Shown here one piece after another: positions 17,903 through 27,388 of a DNA stretch of 64,000 nt. The position numbers and the translations under genes are program-made. The stretch is taken from contig UQVO01000009.1 of assembly GCA_900544575.1 (NCBI GenBank), positions 3,916 to 67,915 on the forward strand, read 5' to 3'. How positions within the stretch are numbered: position 1 is the first letter of the stretch; every line of letters starts with the position of its first letter. Source of the stretch: an uncultured Eubacteriales bacterium. Its GTDB lineage: Bacteria > Bacillota > Clostridia > Christensenellales > CAG-917. The notes beneath the pieces are model-generated. The model did no database searches, had not been told where the DNA came from, and saw only the letters and a program-made list of their open reading frames with translations.

Positions 17903-18895
17903 CTATCTTGCATAAAGTTCTATAAGTTTTTCTATTGCCTTTTCGCTATAAAAACCCGTTTTCGAGCTTTTCGGGTTAAGCGGATTGAGTAATCGCACCA
18001 TAAACCACTCTTTATTTTCCTTGATCAATTTCAAGTAATTATAAAACTGATTATTCAATTTAATATCGGGAAGTTTCTCTTTAACCTTTCTTTGTAATTC
18101 TTTATAAGAATAAGGATATTTTTGCTTTATTAATTCGGTTTCATCTACTCTGATTGCAGGAACACTAGGATTATCAGTAAATCTATATTCTTTTGTTAAT
18201 ACAACGGCATCATAATTAGATGGGTCAATTGCTGCAATTATATCAGCATTCGATATGTTTTTTACATTATTTACAAACATGTTAAAACCAACAACAATTG
18301 ATTCAGCAATACCGTCATCATTCAATTTTTTTATTGTTTTAATTACATCCCCCATAAATGAATTGGTAACTTTGTTTGTGGACTTTTTACTGAGATATTC
18401 AACTGGTTCAAAAGGCAACTTAAAACCTATAGGTAATATTATTAAGTTTTCGTTATCTGTTATTTCACGATGGAAATATTTTTCAAGAAAAGCATTAAAA
18501 TTTAACGTTGCTTTAGATAGCAACATAAAAATTATGGGGTCGAGTTCGCTTTCAAAATAGTGCGTGTTATTATTTCTATATTCTGACAGCAAAAACAAAT
18601 TTTCCTTTACGGAGTTAAAGTTTTTATTCCCTTCAGTTTTGTTTATATGCTCGTGTACATAAACTAACGCTTTGCTAAAATTAATTGTGTGGTTTTTATC
18701 TGTAAATATTAGTTTTTTACCAATATATTTATAAATATATGCTTTAAGCGCTAATTCCCACGCATTTATAACGAGTAATGTTGCTGTTGGGTAACGATAA
18801 GGAATACGGGGTTTATTATGTATTTCAATGCCTGCGAATATAGCCGATTCTGCAGAGTCAATTAGGCTTTTAACTACATTTTTCTTTCTTGACAT
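17903..18895 (-). CDS. DUF3644 family protein
   Basis: A 330-residue protein. Near the N-terminus IPYRYPTATLLVINAWELALKAY matches the DUF3644 signature of an Arg-Tyr-Pro segment followed by AWELxLKAY. The rest is Lys/Asn/Ile-rich, far more AT-rich than the backbone genes, which suggests transfer. The ATG at 18895 follows AAGGTG. DUF3644 proteins are commonly found in mobile and defence islands, but their biochemical activity is not established. It has its own promoter and lies directly next to tRNA-Leu at the edge of the accessory region. Confidence 0.8.
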   Translation of the reverse strand: MSRKKNVVKSLIDSAESAIFAGIEIHNKPRIPYRYPTATLLVINAWELALKAYIYKYIGKKLIFTDKNHTINFSKALVYVHEHINKTEGNKNFNSVKENLFLLSEYRNNNTHYFESELDPIIFMLLSKATLNFNAFLEKYFHREITDNENLIILPIGFKLPFEPVEYLSKKSTNKVTNSFMGDVIKTIKKLNDDGIAESIVVGFNMFVNNVKNISNADIIAAIDPSNYDAVVLTKEYRFTDNPSVPAIRVDETELIKQKYPYSYKELQRKVKEKLPDIKLNNQFYNYLKLIKENKEWFMVRLLNPLNPKSSKTGFYSEKAIEKLIELYAR

Positions 18896-18921
18896 TACTT
18901 GCACCTTCGTGATTTTTTTGT

Positions 18922-18950
18922 ATTATACAATATTTTGCGTTAAAAATCAA
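18922..18950 (-). promoter_or_regulatory. promoter of the DUF3644 gene
   Basis: On the minus strand TTGATT (18945-18950) and TATAAT (18922-18927) are separated by 17 bases, about 30 bases before the start codon. Confidence 0.65.
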
Positions 18951-19042
18951 GTTGCCTATACCATATCTTGTGTGGTGTTTATCGCGATAATTTAACACAA
19001 TACATCAATAAATATTAACAGCCGAGAATTTTTCTAGGTCAT

Positions 19043-19180
19043 TTATTTAACGAGATTAAAATAATCCTCCGAATTCGCTTTTTCGGGAGGCTTAGTTTCG
19101 CATAGTTCCTCGCTGACGTCAACGGCCGCAAAATCGTTGCTTAAAACATCTATATAAAGACTTTTAGGGCCGAGTAAGGA
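19043..19180 (-). pseudogene. remnant of a small ORF (C-terminal tail)
   Basis: The minus strand stays open for 45 codons and ends DYFNLVK, with PKSLYIDVLSNDF near the beginning and the acidic VDVSEELCE in between. It looks like a real protein tail of the kind seen near regulators in clostridial conjugative elements, but there is no ATG, GTG or TTG in frame. It overlaps a terminator hairpin at its 5' side, so it is probably a decayed gene. Confidence 0.3.
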
Positions 19181-19202
19181 TTATTCCTTGCTCGGCTCTT
19201 TT
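19169..19202 (+). terminator. hairpin terminator upstream of the sigma-like gene
   Basis: GCCGAGTAAGGA and TCCTTGCTCGGC form a 12-bp stem with one G-T pair and a TTAT loop, followed by TCTTTT. It would insulate the gene at 19358 from upstream transcription. Confidence 0.7.
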
Positions 19203-19357
19203 ACTGTCTATAAGGCATTTCCAGACTCGTACGCAACGATTTTGGCTTTGTTCCGTTGACTTCCGCCGGCTCGCTATTTAGTGCACTGATATTTACCGTC
19301 CTATGCACCTTCGCCTCTTGCCGAAAAAGGCAAATCAATTCGGAGGTGTAACTCAAA

Positions 19358-20029
19358 ATGGAAATGTTGGTATCAAAGTTCTCAAAAGGAAAGTACCGTA
19401 ACGAAGGCGACTTATTCGCCGAACCTATCTCTGCCAGGAACGTCAAACTTATGGGCGAAATGATAGCATTGCAGGCATTACGCACCGTGAAAAAGTATGA
19501 TATGAAGATCGCAGACAAACTGTATATCGGTCTAATAAAGGATTTACATCACATGAACGAAATAGACTATATCGTATCGGACGGATATGACGTCGCACAG
19601 ACCGCAATCTGCTTTCTGTATCAGTTCGTTGGTCACAGCGCCAATGAAATTTACGGCAAAGACCGTAGAGGGAAAGAGATATCTATCAAACTTGCCTGCT
19701 ACCGTGAAGTAGACCACTTCATCAACCTTCTTCGTAACAGGCCGGACAGGCGCGGGACTGTCGTTGAATCCATTGACTTTACAGACTATAAGGCTTTGCC
19801 ATTGGATCCCGTGAACTGTTTTGAACATGAACAAACCGATTATACGAAATACGATGAACTCGTAGGCGCGTTGCAGTTATCCGCTTTGGAACTCGCTATT
19901 CTGAACTGCTATATGAACGGCATGGTACAATCCGAAGTCTGCGCCGAACTCGGTATCGGCAGAGGCAAGATAAATTCCCGCAAAGCAAGCATAAGACGAA
20001 GATACTTTACTTGCTTTGGAACGCCTTAA
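19358..20029 (+). CDS. sigma-70 region-4-like HTH regulator
   Basis: A 223-residue protein. The C-terminal 50 residues (LSALELAILNCYMNGMVQSE, then VCAELGIGRGKINSRKASI) form a helix-turn-helix of the sigma region 4 kind. The first 150 residues are not recognised and have no clear sigma region 2. GGAGGTG precedes the ATG by eleven bases. Such proteins are common in clostridial mobile elements, where they control element genes. It stands alone between two strong terminators, on the strand opposite to the neighbouring cargo. Confidence 0.65.
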   Translation: MEMLVSKFSKGKYRNEGDLFAEPISARNVKLMGEMIALQALRTVKKYDMKIADKLYIGLIKDLHHMNEIDYIVSDGYDVAQTAICFLYQFVGHSANEIYGKDRRGKEISIKLACYREVDHFINLLRNRPDRRGTVVESIDFTDYKALPLDPVNCFEHEQTDYTKYDELVGALQLSALELAILNCYMNGMVQSEVCAELGIGRGKINSRKASIRRRYFTCFGTP

Positions 20030-20051
20030 TATGTTACATGTAACAGTGGTA

Positions 20052-20089
20052 AAAAAGATTAGGAGCAAAATATTGCCCCTAATCTTTTT
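20052..20089 (+). terminator. terminator after the sigma-like gene
   Basis: AAAAAGATTAGG and CCTAATCTTTTT pair around a GC-containing tip, giving a long stem that ends in Ts on both strands. A 12-base perfect palindrome (20033-20044) lies just before it. Confidence 0.8.
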
Positions 20090-20252
20090 CCTTTGAAGAT
20101 ATTACAAAAGTAGGAATCCTTTTTTGAGTCGTGGACGAGCATGTGTATTCGCCTTTTTTGCGACCAAAATTCCAACAACTGACAAACATATTTTCTTTAG
20201 TTTCGGTTTCAACAACAATCACATCTTTTTTTGCATTACTTTTTTTATCCAT
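20079..20252 (-). CDS. small Lys-rich protein (57 residues)
   Basis: A short minus-strand frame starting MDKKSNAKKDVIVVETETK and ending SSKEKD; it has two Cys residues 12 apart. It begins 14 bases after the stop of the SDH-type protease gene and would be cotranscribed with it. A GAGGTGA lies upstream but 14 bases from the ATG, which is longer than usual. Its stop lies within the terminator hairpin. No family recognised; coding status is uncertain. Confidence 0.4.
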   Translation of the reverse strand: MDKKSNAKKDVIVVETETKENMFVSCWNFGRKKGEYTCSSTTQKRIPTFVISSKEKD

Positions 20253-20265
20253 AACTTATTCTATG

Positions 20266-21180
20266 TCACCTCGCTTGAGTAGTGATATATCGTGCTCCCA
20301 ATTGATTCTCGATTATCTTCGAAACCATTGTTCCATCGATTGTTATTATGGTAGCATGATGAACACTTAATACAAGTTCTTGAAGGTCCTGATCATCTTC
20401 AAGTGCGATTATTTTGAGCCCCATTTTATCACAATCCAAAGCACTAAAATGTCTTGAATGAGATTTGTTATTACTGTTCAACTTTTTAAGAATCTTTGCG
20501 ACAATTTTATTGGCTTTATCTTTTGGTTCATTAGCAAACATATTATTGCGCAACCATTCTCCAGTTAAACTACTCGATAATTGTATGGCATCTATTACAG
20601 AATAATAAAATGCTGGAGGGTATTTAGCTAACTGAATTTTCCAATATTCCTTTGATTTAGGATCCTCTTCTAAATTCTGTTTAGCATCATTAAATTCTTG
20701 CATTATATTATATGCGGGAACCCCACCATATTGTGGATCAATAGGGCCAAGGCAGGAATGCTTACCCATGATAATTTCTTTTGCAGAACAAGCTAACATT
20801 GTTCCCGCGGACATTGCCATTTGTGGAACAATAACTCTTATATCATTGTTGAATTTTGTATGTAGATATTTGACAATACCCTCCGTCGCTGTCGGGTTTC
20901 CTCCCGGAGTATGCAGAATTAAATCAAGACCTTTTGTGCAATCCAAGTCCTTAAGAGCATTCATAAAGCCAGTTATGTCGCTATCATTGATATCAATATT
21001 TTGATCACGATTTTGTTTCAGCCACCCCGAATAATAAGAAATAACGTTTCTCCCAGTTTTTTCGCTCAAAAGTTGAATATATTTACACCGCAAGTCATCA
21101 AGGGACAAGGCTGGAATTTCCCTCCCCGTAGCATCTTTATGTGGTTGCAATTCAATGAGCAGTTCCCCCCAACTTGGCAT
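20266..21180 (-). CDS. SDH-type Clp-fold serine proteinase
   Basis: A 304-residue protein with the Clp/crotonase fold of the serine dehydrogenase proteinase family (PF01972). The oxyanion-side motif LILHTPGGNPTATEGIV is at residues 87-104 and MAMSAGT places the likely nucleophile at Ser124, followed by IIMGKHSCLGPIDPQ with an Asp. There is no signal peptide. The ATG at 21180 follows TAGGAGG. The gene is AT-rich and sits among defence-type cargo. Cytoplasmic proteases of this family in islands may act as effectors, but that is inference. Confidence 0.82.
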   Translation of the reverse strand: MPSWGELLIELQPHKDATGREIPALSLDDLRCKYIQLLSEKTGRNVISYYSGWLKQNRDQNIDINDSDITGFMNALKDLDCTKGLDLILHTPGGNPTATEGIVKYLHTKFNNDIRVIVPQMAMSAGTMLACSAKEIIMGKHSCLGPIDPQYGGVPAYNIMQEFNDAKQNLEEDPKSKEYWKIQLAKYPPAFYYSVIDAIQLSSSLTGEWLRNNMFANEPKDKANKIVAKILKKLNSNNKSHSRHFSALDCDKMGLKIIALEDDQDLQELVLSVHHATIITIDGTMVSKIIENQLGARYITTQAR

Positions 21181-21309
21181 AAAGTTTCCTCCTACGTTTT
21201 TTATAATAATAACACATAATATCGGAACAAGCAAATCAATCTGCCAATTTAGTAATCTCTATGATTTGTGAGGATAGATCCTCTAAATATCATATAAGAT
21301 AAAAGTAGA

Positions 21310-21335
21310 AGCCGTAGTCAGACGATTACGGCTTT
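21310..21335. terminator. terminator downstream of the restriction operon
   Basis: GCCGTA (21311-21316) and TACGGC (21327-21332) form a short stem with Ts on both sides. It lies 20 bases after the stop of the helicase gene, the last gene of the operon. Confidence 0.55.
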
Positions 21336-21352
21336 TGTCATAAAATATATAG

Positions 21353-24253
21353 TTATTGCTTCAATTCCAAAAATCCAAGTACAAAGGCGTCGGGGAAAAT
21401 GAATTGTTTTTCGCCGCTTTGGAATTGTACGCGCATATATTTTTTGTCCGCGCCTATCCATGTAATAGTGCCGTCACCAAACTTTTTATGCGTAACAATA
21501 ACACCGACTTTAATACCTGAAAGAATTTCTTCCCATTTGTCATTATCCGGCTTGTTTATATTGGCATCCGCCGTGCTTGAAGAAGTAGGTGCGCTTTTCC
21601 TCGTCATACGCTCATCTGCAGTTTTTTTCTTATCCCGATACTTTTCAGGAATGAGAATTTGCTCGAAGTCCGTCATCGTCGCTTGCTGCTTGGAATACAA
21701 GGCTTCGTATTCTTCACGGCGCAGGACGGTATCCCAACCGCCGATGGCTTCGCCTTCGTGTTTGTCGATGCCCGTATAAGAAAGGCTGGAATTTTCGTAC
21801 TTTCGGAAGCCGAAAATGCCTTGATTCATCTTTTCGGAATCAAAAAGCCCGATAGAACACAGCACGTCAAAATCCTTGACGGTAAGCCCCGTGACCTTCT
21901 GGAACAATTCAGGTTCTATCTGCGTAATGACGTCTTTTATCGTCTGCTCGCGGTAGTCGGTCAGATACATAAACGCGGGAATACGCGCGGCAAGTTTCAA
22001 AAGATTCTCCTGCACCTGTTTACGCAGGGATTTGGCTTTCTTTTCATCTTCCGTAAGTTCTTTCTTTTCGGACGGCGTCAATTCGTCGCCTTTTTCCTTT
22101 TTAAGTTTTTTGACCTTCTCCGAACGGTTAATGATCGTCTGTATCTCGGCATTCAGAGATCGGAAGCCCTCTATGCGCATGAGCGCGTCCAAAGCGTCTT
22201 GATTAGACTGTAACTTTTTCAGCGTGTCGTTATCGACATGGACGAGAAGCGCCGTCTGCCAACGTTTTGCAAGCAACGTGGCGGAAGTTCCCGCATAGGT
22301 TATATCGAGAATATCCTGCGCGTCGATGCGGTTCATGGACGAGCCGTCAAAAGCGAGCACGGGCAGGAACGAGATAAATTCCGAAACCTTCTGTTCGGGG
22401 CTTGTATCATCCACTTTCAAACGGCAGGAATAATCGGAAATCTGGTGCAGCGCGCGTTCCAACGCAAAGTCAAAGATATAGCACTCCTGCTTGATGACTT
22501 CTCTATCCCCGTGGTCGTTTACGACTTCCCACGGCGATTGCACGCGGAATGCTGTCTGAAAATACGTTTCAGGCGACTTTAAGTTGCGCAGCATAAATAC
22601 GCCCGCCCAGGGACGAACGGTAACGCCTGTCGTCAGTTTTCCGCAGGAGAGCGTGATCGTCTTTGTTTTGAGCGGATCGCCCATGGCGTTCAGCACGGGG
22701 CGCAGCGCGTCCAAACCGATGCCCGCTTTCGCTCCGGCGCAGACGATGACTTTGTAATCGTCAAAAAAGTTGTTCTGCTTTTGCCGGAGCAGGTTGTACA
22801 TGGCATAGCAGCTTGCAACGTTCGGCAAAAACCATAAAGTATGCGACAGCACGTTCAGAAGTGTGGTATCGGAAAAAGGCATGGGCGGGCGCTCCGCGCC
22901 GAGCTTTAATCCGTCTACCGGCATATAATTGCCCTGTATCATTTTAAGCCATTTTTGCACGTCGTCTTCATAGACAAACCGCGCCGATTCGAGCCTGCCT
23001 TTTTCGGGCACTTCCGCACGGAAAAATTCGTTGATGTCGAACTCGTCATACCCTTCGTTTATGGCGACGTTTGCCGTAATAGAATCGGGCACTTTGTAGG
23101 TAAGCATCACCATTTTCGGCAAAGCGGCATAGGGATTTTCGCCCAAAGACTTATCCCAATTTTCTTTTGCCGCCTGTTCGTCCGAATACGTCCAGTTGAA
23201 CACCTGATCTTCCAGAAACTCACCTGAATTTAATGCGCGGAACGGCGTGCCGGAAAGGTATAAATAGTGCGCCGATGTGATGGGCAGGAACGTTTCGTTT
23301 ATGGCGTTGCCTGCTTCTTCGCGTTGATACTTTTCAAGGTCGAAATCGTCGTTCTCTTCGTCGAACTTTTCAAAAAGGTTTTTCGCGTTTTCGCGCCATG
23401 CGCCGAAGTGATACTCGTCGAATATAACGATGTCCCAATTTGTGGTATGGATAAATTCGTTTTTCGCCTTAATGCCGCCCGCTTCGTTCGTGCCGAGCAG
23501 ATCCTGAAAGGAACCAAAGACGACGATGGGCTGCGTTTTATCGCACGCGTCGTATTGCTCATCCAATTTTTTTGCGTCGAACTTTGCTTCTTTGTTGGAA
23601 ACGAATTGCCAGCCTTTGAAGTCCACATGGTGAGAAAGGTCTTCCTGCCATGCCGATTCCACGGCGGGTTTGAACGTCAGCACAAGGATTTTTTTGAATC
23701 CCATCGCCTTGCAAAGCTCATAGGTGGCAAATGTCTTTCCGAAACGCATTTTGGCGTTCCATAAAAACTTGGGCGGGTGCGAGGGGTCATCCGTTTTCGC
23801 CTGTTCAAAATACGCTTTCGTCATCTCGACGGCGGCTTTCTGCTCGTTGCGCATGGAAAAATTCCAAGTGCGCTGCCCCTCGAACCGCGTTTCCGTGCGT
23901 AGCTCTTCTATCGCCGTCAACGCGTCCGTGAGTGTGCAGCGGAACCACTCGTTCCTGTCCTCGCCTTCGTTGAGCTGCAAAAAGCCTTTGTGCCGCAGCA
24001 GCCTGTGAACGTCTTTATCCGTAAAGCAGGTGCCGTCCGGGCGCATGGCGGATTCCTTGAACAGGACTTTGAAATTGATCGCCGCCGCATGCAACTGTTC
24101 GCGAATGCGCGTTTCCGTATCCTTCCTGTCCGTGTAGCCGATTTTGATATACCCGTCGTGATCTTTCAAATCGGGCAGAATATAGCCGTATATCGTCGGC
24201 ACTACGGCGGGGCGGATATGTAATATCTCGGAAAGGCTGATGTTGTTTGCCAT
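21353..24253 (-). CDS. GIY-YIG nuclease / SF2 helicase / Tudor-like fusion
   Basis: A 966-residue protein. Residues 22-42 (YGYIL and IKIGYT) plus Arg49 resemble the GIY-YIG nuclease core of the T5orf172 branch. A superfamily 2 ATPase follows: MRFGKT (169-174) for motif I, DEYH (279-282) for motif II, LSGTPFRA (333-340) for motif III and QTAFRVQSPW for motif VI. Residues about 915-960 (VTHKKFGDGTI onward) resemble the Tudor-like tail of UvrD/PcrA helicases. A Lys/Glu coiled segment lies between. It is the last gene of an operon with two adenine methyltransferase homologues, so it is probably the restriction subunit. No HsdS-like specificity protein is present. Confidence 0.8.
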   Translation of the reverse strand: MANNISLSEILHIRPAVVPTIYGYILPDLKDHDGYIKIGYTDRKDTETRIREQLHAAAINFKVLFKESAMRPDGTCFTDKDVHRLLRHKGFLQLNEGEDRNEWFRCTLTDALTAIEELRTETRFEGQRTWNFSMRNEQKAAVEMTKAYFEQAKTDDPSHPPKFLWNAKMRFGKTFATYELCKAMGFKKILVLTFKPAVESAWQEDLSHHVDFKGWQFVSNKEAKFDAKKLDEQYDACDKTQPIVVFGSFQDLLGTNEAGGIKAKNEFIHTTNWDIVIFDEYHFGAWRENAKNLFEKFDEENDDFDLEKYQREEAGNAINETFLPITSAHYLYLSGTPFRALNSGEFLEDQVFNWTYSDEQAAKENWDKSLGENPYAALPKMVMLTYKVPDSITANVAINEGYDEFDINEFFRAEVPEKGRLESARFVYEDDVQKWLKMIQGNYMPVDGLKLGAERPPMPFSDTTLLNVLSHTLWFLPNVASCYAMYNLLRQKQNNFFDDYKVIVCAGAKAGIGLDALRPVLNAMGDPLKTKTITLSCGKLTTGVTVRPWAGVFMLRNLKSPETYFQTAFRVQSPWEVVNDHGDREVIKQECYIFDFALERALHQISDYSCRLKVDDTSPEQKVSEFISFLPVLAFDGSSMNRIDAQDILDITYAGTSATLLAKRWQTALLVHVDNDTLKKLQSNQDALDALMRIEGFRSLNAEIQTIINRSEKVKKLKKEKGDELTPSEKKELTEDEKKAKSLRKQVQENLLKLAARIPAFMYLTDYREQTIKDVITQIEPELFQKVTGLTVKDFDVLCSIGLFDSEKMNQGIFGFRKYENSSLSYTGIDKHEGEAIGGWDTVLRREEYEALYSKQQATMTDFEQILIPEKYRDKKKTADERMTRKSAPTSSSTADANINKPDNDKWEEILSGIKVGVIVTHKKFGDGTITWIGADKKYMRVQFQSGEKQFIFPDAFVLGFLELKQ

Positions 24254-24282
24254 AGTTTTTTACTCCATAGGGTAAGATTTCT

Positions 24283-25125
24283 TTATCTTAATGGGCACTT
24301 TGATTGCTGAACCGTTTCAGCTAAATTCGCATAACCGAGAGAGGAAACATATGCCTTAAATGTCGATTCGCTTTGGTGTGAACGAGGTCCTAATGTTATA
24401 CTGTTTATGATGTTTTCAAACTGAATGTTATTTTTTGCACCTAATTGCTTTAAATCAACTTTTAGCACATTTTTGACAACATTATTGATTTGTTTGTATG
24501 CTGGCTTGTACACATCGTTGCTCAGTGCTACAATTGAGAGCACAGTGACACGCAGCTCTTGTTCACTGGCAAACCCCTCGTGCTTAAATCTGCTTGAACA
24601 GGCAATTATATTGTCAATAATACCTTGTTCCGTAGTAAATGAAGCTGGCAATGCTCCTTTCTCTAAATATTGCTTGAGGATTGAAAAGATGTCATGGCTT
24701 TTTATATCATAATAGTATACAACATTATAGAACAGCCCGAATTTGTTAAAAAAACACTCTAGCTTTTGACTATCAAACCCAATTGCCACTCCTTGTGCAT
24801 TATCGGCATACCGCTCCCATTGAGCAGCATCGTCTTTCAATGCGGAAAGACAAAAAACATACGATCTATCTGTCTCCAACGCAGCTATTGTTTTTTGCAT
24901 CATTTCATCACATTTACCATGTTTAGTCAGTGGAAGATTATTTTTTACCTCATAAAAAAGATTCTCTATAAAATATAATTGCTCCTTAGCATCGTTCATC
25001 GATATGGTATTCCCCATCCATAACTCCCCACTAGATAAAATACTACAGAGGTTTTTCAGCGAACAGTAATGATAAACCACGGAAGGAAATTTTCTAATGT
25101 TAGATTGCAAGGCGCTTTTGTTCAT
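24283..25125 (-). CDS. DUF2971 domain protein in the restriction operon
   Basis: A 280-residue protein. [20 protein letters not shown] (about residues 18-37) and the following ISMNDAKEQ are the DUF2971 signature. Its function is not established; DUF2971 proteins occur repeatedly in defence-type neighbourhoods. Its start overlaps the stop of the methyltransferase gene by four bases, and the helicase gene follows after 29 bases, so it is an integral member of the operon and not a chance neighbour. It is more AT-rich than the methyltransferase genes on its upstream side. Confidence 0.78.
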   Translation of the reverse strand: MNKSALQSNIRKFPSVVYHYCSLKNLCSILSSGELWMGNTISMNDAKEQLYFIENLFYEVKNNLPLTKHGKCDEMMQKTIAALETDRSYVFCLSALKDDAAQWERYADNAQGVAIGFDSQKLECFFNKFGLFYNVVYYYDIKSHDIFSILKQYLEKGALPASFTTEQGIIDNIIACSSRFKHEGFASEQELRVTVLSIVALSNDVYKPAYKQINNVVKNVLKVDLKQLGAKNNIQFENIINSITLGPRSHQSESTFKAYVSSLGYANLAETVQQSKCPLR

Positions 25126-26651
25126 AATTGCTCCATAGGCTTTATCATGCTTTCGATAAAGCCGATTTCCTCTTGTGTCAGGTTATATTTCTTATACAAT
25201 TCCTCATCCGTCCACGGCTTGGAAAAGTCTTGCATAGGAACAAACTGGAATTTCTCTTTGGAAAGGTTGATTGAAGAAACAGCTTGCAGCAACAAAAATC
25301 TAAATAATTTTGTTGTCATATAATTATAACAGTTTTGTACAAATGCTTTGTTGCGGGAATGGTACGCAATCAAGTAAGAGTCTGTGCAAACTTCATTTGG
25401 CTCTAATACTCGCATTTTAGAAAGTACCGCAAATTTTCCACTTTGATCTGGTTCCCCCGCGTGTTCGCTAGTAACTTTACTTATCATGATTTTGTAGTCG
25501 TGTATCATGTCCATGCCAACAGTTACTTTATTGCGCGTGACTTTGAATGTACCACCACTTGAGTACAGGGTATAGGTATCATTGCCGTTGTCTCCTCTTT
25601 CCGATGATGACAGGCCAAACGGATTTCTTGTACTGATACATTCGCCGAAATTGGATTTATGAAGAGCTTGTGCTTTATAGACGATAGACAATGCTTCATT
25701 GTAACGAATAAATACAGGAAATTCATCAAGTTTTCTTACTTTAGTCGATTGAATACAATCGTGTATGCTCGTAAAAAGGCAATCTTTACTTTCTTCACGG
25801 CTCCATAAAAAGTAACAGATTCCACCGCCAATACTTACTCCTGAAAAACAGTCTTTTGCGTTTACATAATCAACAAGCCGAACAATATGGCTGTCGTTTA
25901 ACATTGTACTACGAAATTCATCCAATCCCTTACCGCCAGCATACCATCGCGCTGGAATAATCATGGAGAGATAGCGCGGTTGCAATTTTTTTGCTTGTGC
26001 AACAAACTTATGATAGATAGGTTTAGCACTCGCACCGTTGCCGCCGTCGCTCAACTGATACGGTGGATTACTTATAATGACGTCAAATTTCATGTTGAAT
26101 ATTTTCTCCGGCTCCAATGTGTGGATAAATTCGTAGGCGTGCGTTTCTTTCTTATCGCCGCGGTCGTATTCCTTTTTGCTTGCTCCGCAAAACTTGCATT
26201 TATCGCCCACCCAAGTGTGTTGTATGCGGCGATAGCGGATATTCCCTTCGGGATTATCAAAATGCGACACGGAATATTCACCGTTCGGGTATTTGCTGCA
26301 ATACAGGCTGCGGCGGGACAGTAGGCTTGTCAACTCCGTAATGGCGATACCGAAAAGCTGTTTATGAAAGATATGGTCGATGCGCTGCTGCAAATCGGGA
26401 ATCTTGTCCTGTAAGCCTACAAGCAGCCGTTTTGCGATTTCGCGCAAAAAGACGCCCGTCTTGCACGCAGGGTCTAAAAAGGTGGCGTCCGGATTGCTGA
26501 ACAGTTCCTGCGGCAGAAGGTCGAGCATTTTGTTCACCACGTCGGGCGGTGTGAAAACTTCGTCGTTGGAAAGGTTGGCGAGGCACGAAAGCACGTCGGG
26601 CGTATGCAATGTTTTGCTCTTATAAATTTTATCAAAAAAGGTTTCAGCCAT
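25122..26651 (-). CDS. Eco57I-like N6-adenine DNA methyltransferase
   Basis: A 509-residue methyltransferase. Motif I for SAM binding is [12 protein letters not shown] (58-69) and the catalytic motif IV is NPPY (195-198) in [20 protein letters not shown] pair at 152-155 may bind zinc. The C-terminal 250 residues, ending after [16 protein letters not shown], look like the target-recognition region of Eco57I-type enzymes, so specificity is probably built in. It overlaps the upstream gene by 8 bases and the DUF2971 gene by 4. Confidence 0.85.
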   Translation of the reverse strand: MAETFFDKIYKSKTLHTPDVLSCLANLSNDEVFTPPDVVNKMLDLLPQELFSNPDATFLDPACKTGVFLREIAKRLLVGLQDKIPDLQQRIDHIFHKQLFGIAITELTSLLSRRSLYCSKYPNGEYSVSHFDNPEGNIRYRRIQHTWVGDKCKFCGASKKEYDRGDKKETHAYEFIHTLEPEKIFNMKFDVIISNPPYQLSDGGNGASAKPIYHKFVAQAKKLQPRYLSMIIPARWYAGGKGLDEFRSTMLNDSHIVRLVDYVNAKDCFSGVSIGGGICYFLWSREESKDCLFTSIHDCIQSTKVRKLDEFPVFIRYNEALSIVYKAQALHKSNFGECISTRNPFGLSSSERGDNGNDTYTLYSSGGTFKVTRNKVTVGMDMIHDYKIMISKVTSEHAGEPDQSGKFAVLSKMRVLEPNEVCTDSYLIAYHSRNKAFVQNCYNYMTTKLFRFLLLQAVSSINLSKEKFQFVPMQDFSKPWTDEELYKKYNLTQEEIGFIESMIKPMEQL

Positions 26652-27345
26652 TTTCCGTCACCTTCCTGTAATGTACAGGCGGATATTCGCATATCGGCTC
26701 CGCCATAAATTCTTTTGTCGCGGGATTGATCGACAGATACTTGCGTATCTCTTCGGGGACGTCGAAGAGGGACGCCTGTCCGTTTTTAGGTTTATCGTTG
26801 GCTTTCAGCATGACGTCCAGACGGAAGTCCCGCCGTTTGAGTTTCGTGCCGAGCAGGCTCCATTCGGGGAAGACGATGGGCTTGTCCGTATCTTTTTGAT
26901 TTTCATCCACGCACATGAGCGTGAGTGCGTTTCCGCAGAGAATGTTTTTTGAAAGAATATACCGCACCGCTTCGCGCGTTTCGTCGTTCGCCGATTTTCT
27001 GCAGACGGCAGTATATTCCTTGTCCCATAGCGCAAACAGCCTCTTTCGGCATTCTTCCGCGTTATCGGCAAGGATCTCCACGCCGTAAATGCTCGTTACG
27101 GCAAGCACGGCATACCGCTCGTAATCGTAGGGATTGGACTTATATAGCTTTTTGACGGTAGCGAGCTTTCGCGTAAGAATCTCCGCAAGGAAGTTGCCGT
27201 TCCCGCAGGCGGGCTCTAAAAAGCGACTATCTATGCGGGCGCACTCGTCTTTCACGAGGTCGCACATCGCCTTTACTTCCCGTTCGGCGGTGAACACTTC
27301 ACCGTGGTCGCGTATTCGTTGTTTTGACTTGGTTTGAGGGCTCAT
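26644..27345 (-). CDS. methyltransferase-like protein lacking the catalytic NPPY motif
   Basis: A 233-residue protein with [11 protein letters not shown] and a clear SAM-binding motif [12 protein letters not shown] (42-53), followed by [18 protein letters not shown], all typical of N6-adenine methyltransferases. Where motif IV (NPPY or similar) is expected, the sequence reads [10 protein letters not shown] and no NPPY, DPPY or SPPY is present. It may be a non-catalytic partner of the complete enzyme encoded next, or a sensor that binds SAM. It is the first gene of the four-gene operon. The ATG at 27345 has GGAG six bases upstream. Confidence 0.72.
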   Translation of the reverse strand: MSPQTKSKQRIRDHGEVFTAEREVKAMCDLVKDECARIDSRFLEPACGNGNFLAEILTRKLATVKKLYKSNPYDYERYAVLAVTSIYGVEILADNAEECRKRLFALWDKEYTAVCRKSANDETREAVRYILSKNILCGNALTLMCVDENQKDTDKPIVFPEWSLLGTKLKRRDFRLDVMLKANDKPKNGQASLFDVPEEIRKYLSINPATKEFMAEPICEYPPVHYRKVTENG

Positions 27346-27359
27346 TCGTTCTCCATTAC

Positions 27360-27388
27360 ATGAACAAATGGAAGAACGATTTGTTCAT
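27360..27388. repeat. 10-bp perfect inverted repeat in the operon leader
   Basis: ATGAACAAAT (27360-27369) and ATTTGTTCAT (27379-27388) flank a nine-base spacer, 15 bases before the first start codon of the restriction operon. It could be an operator or a leader hairpin close to the ribosome site. Confidence 0.6.
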
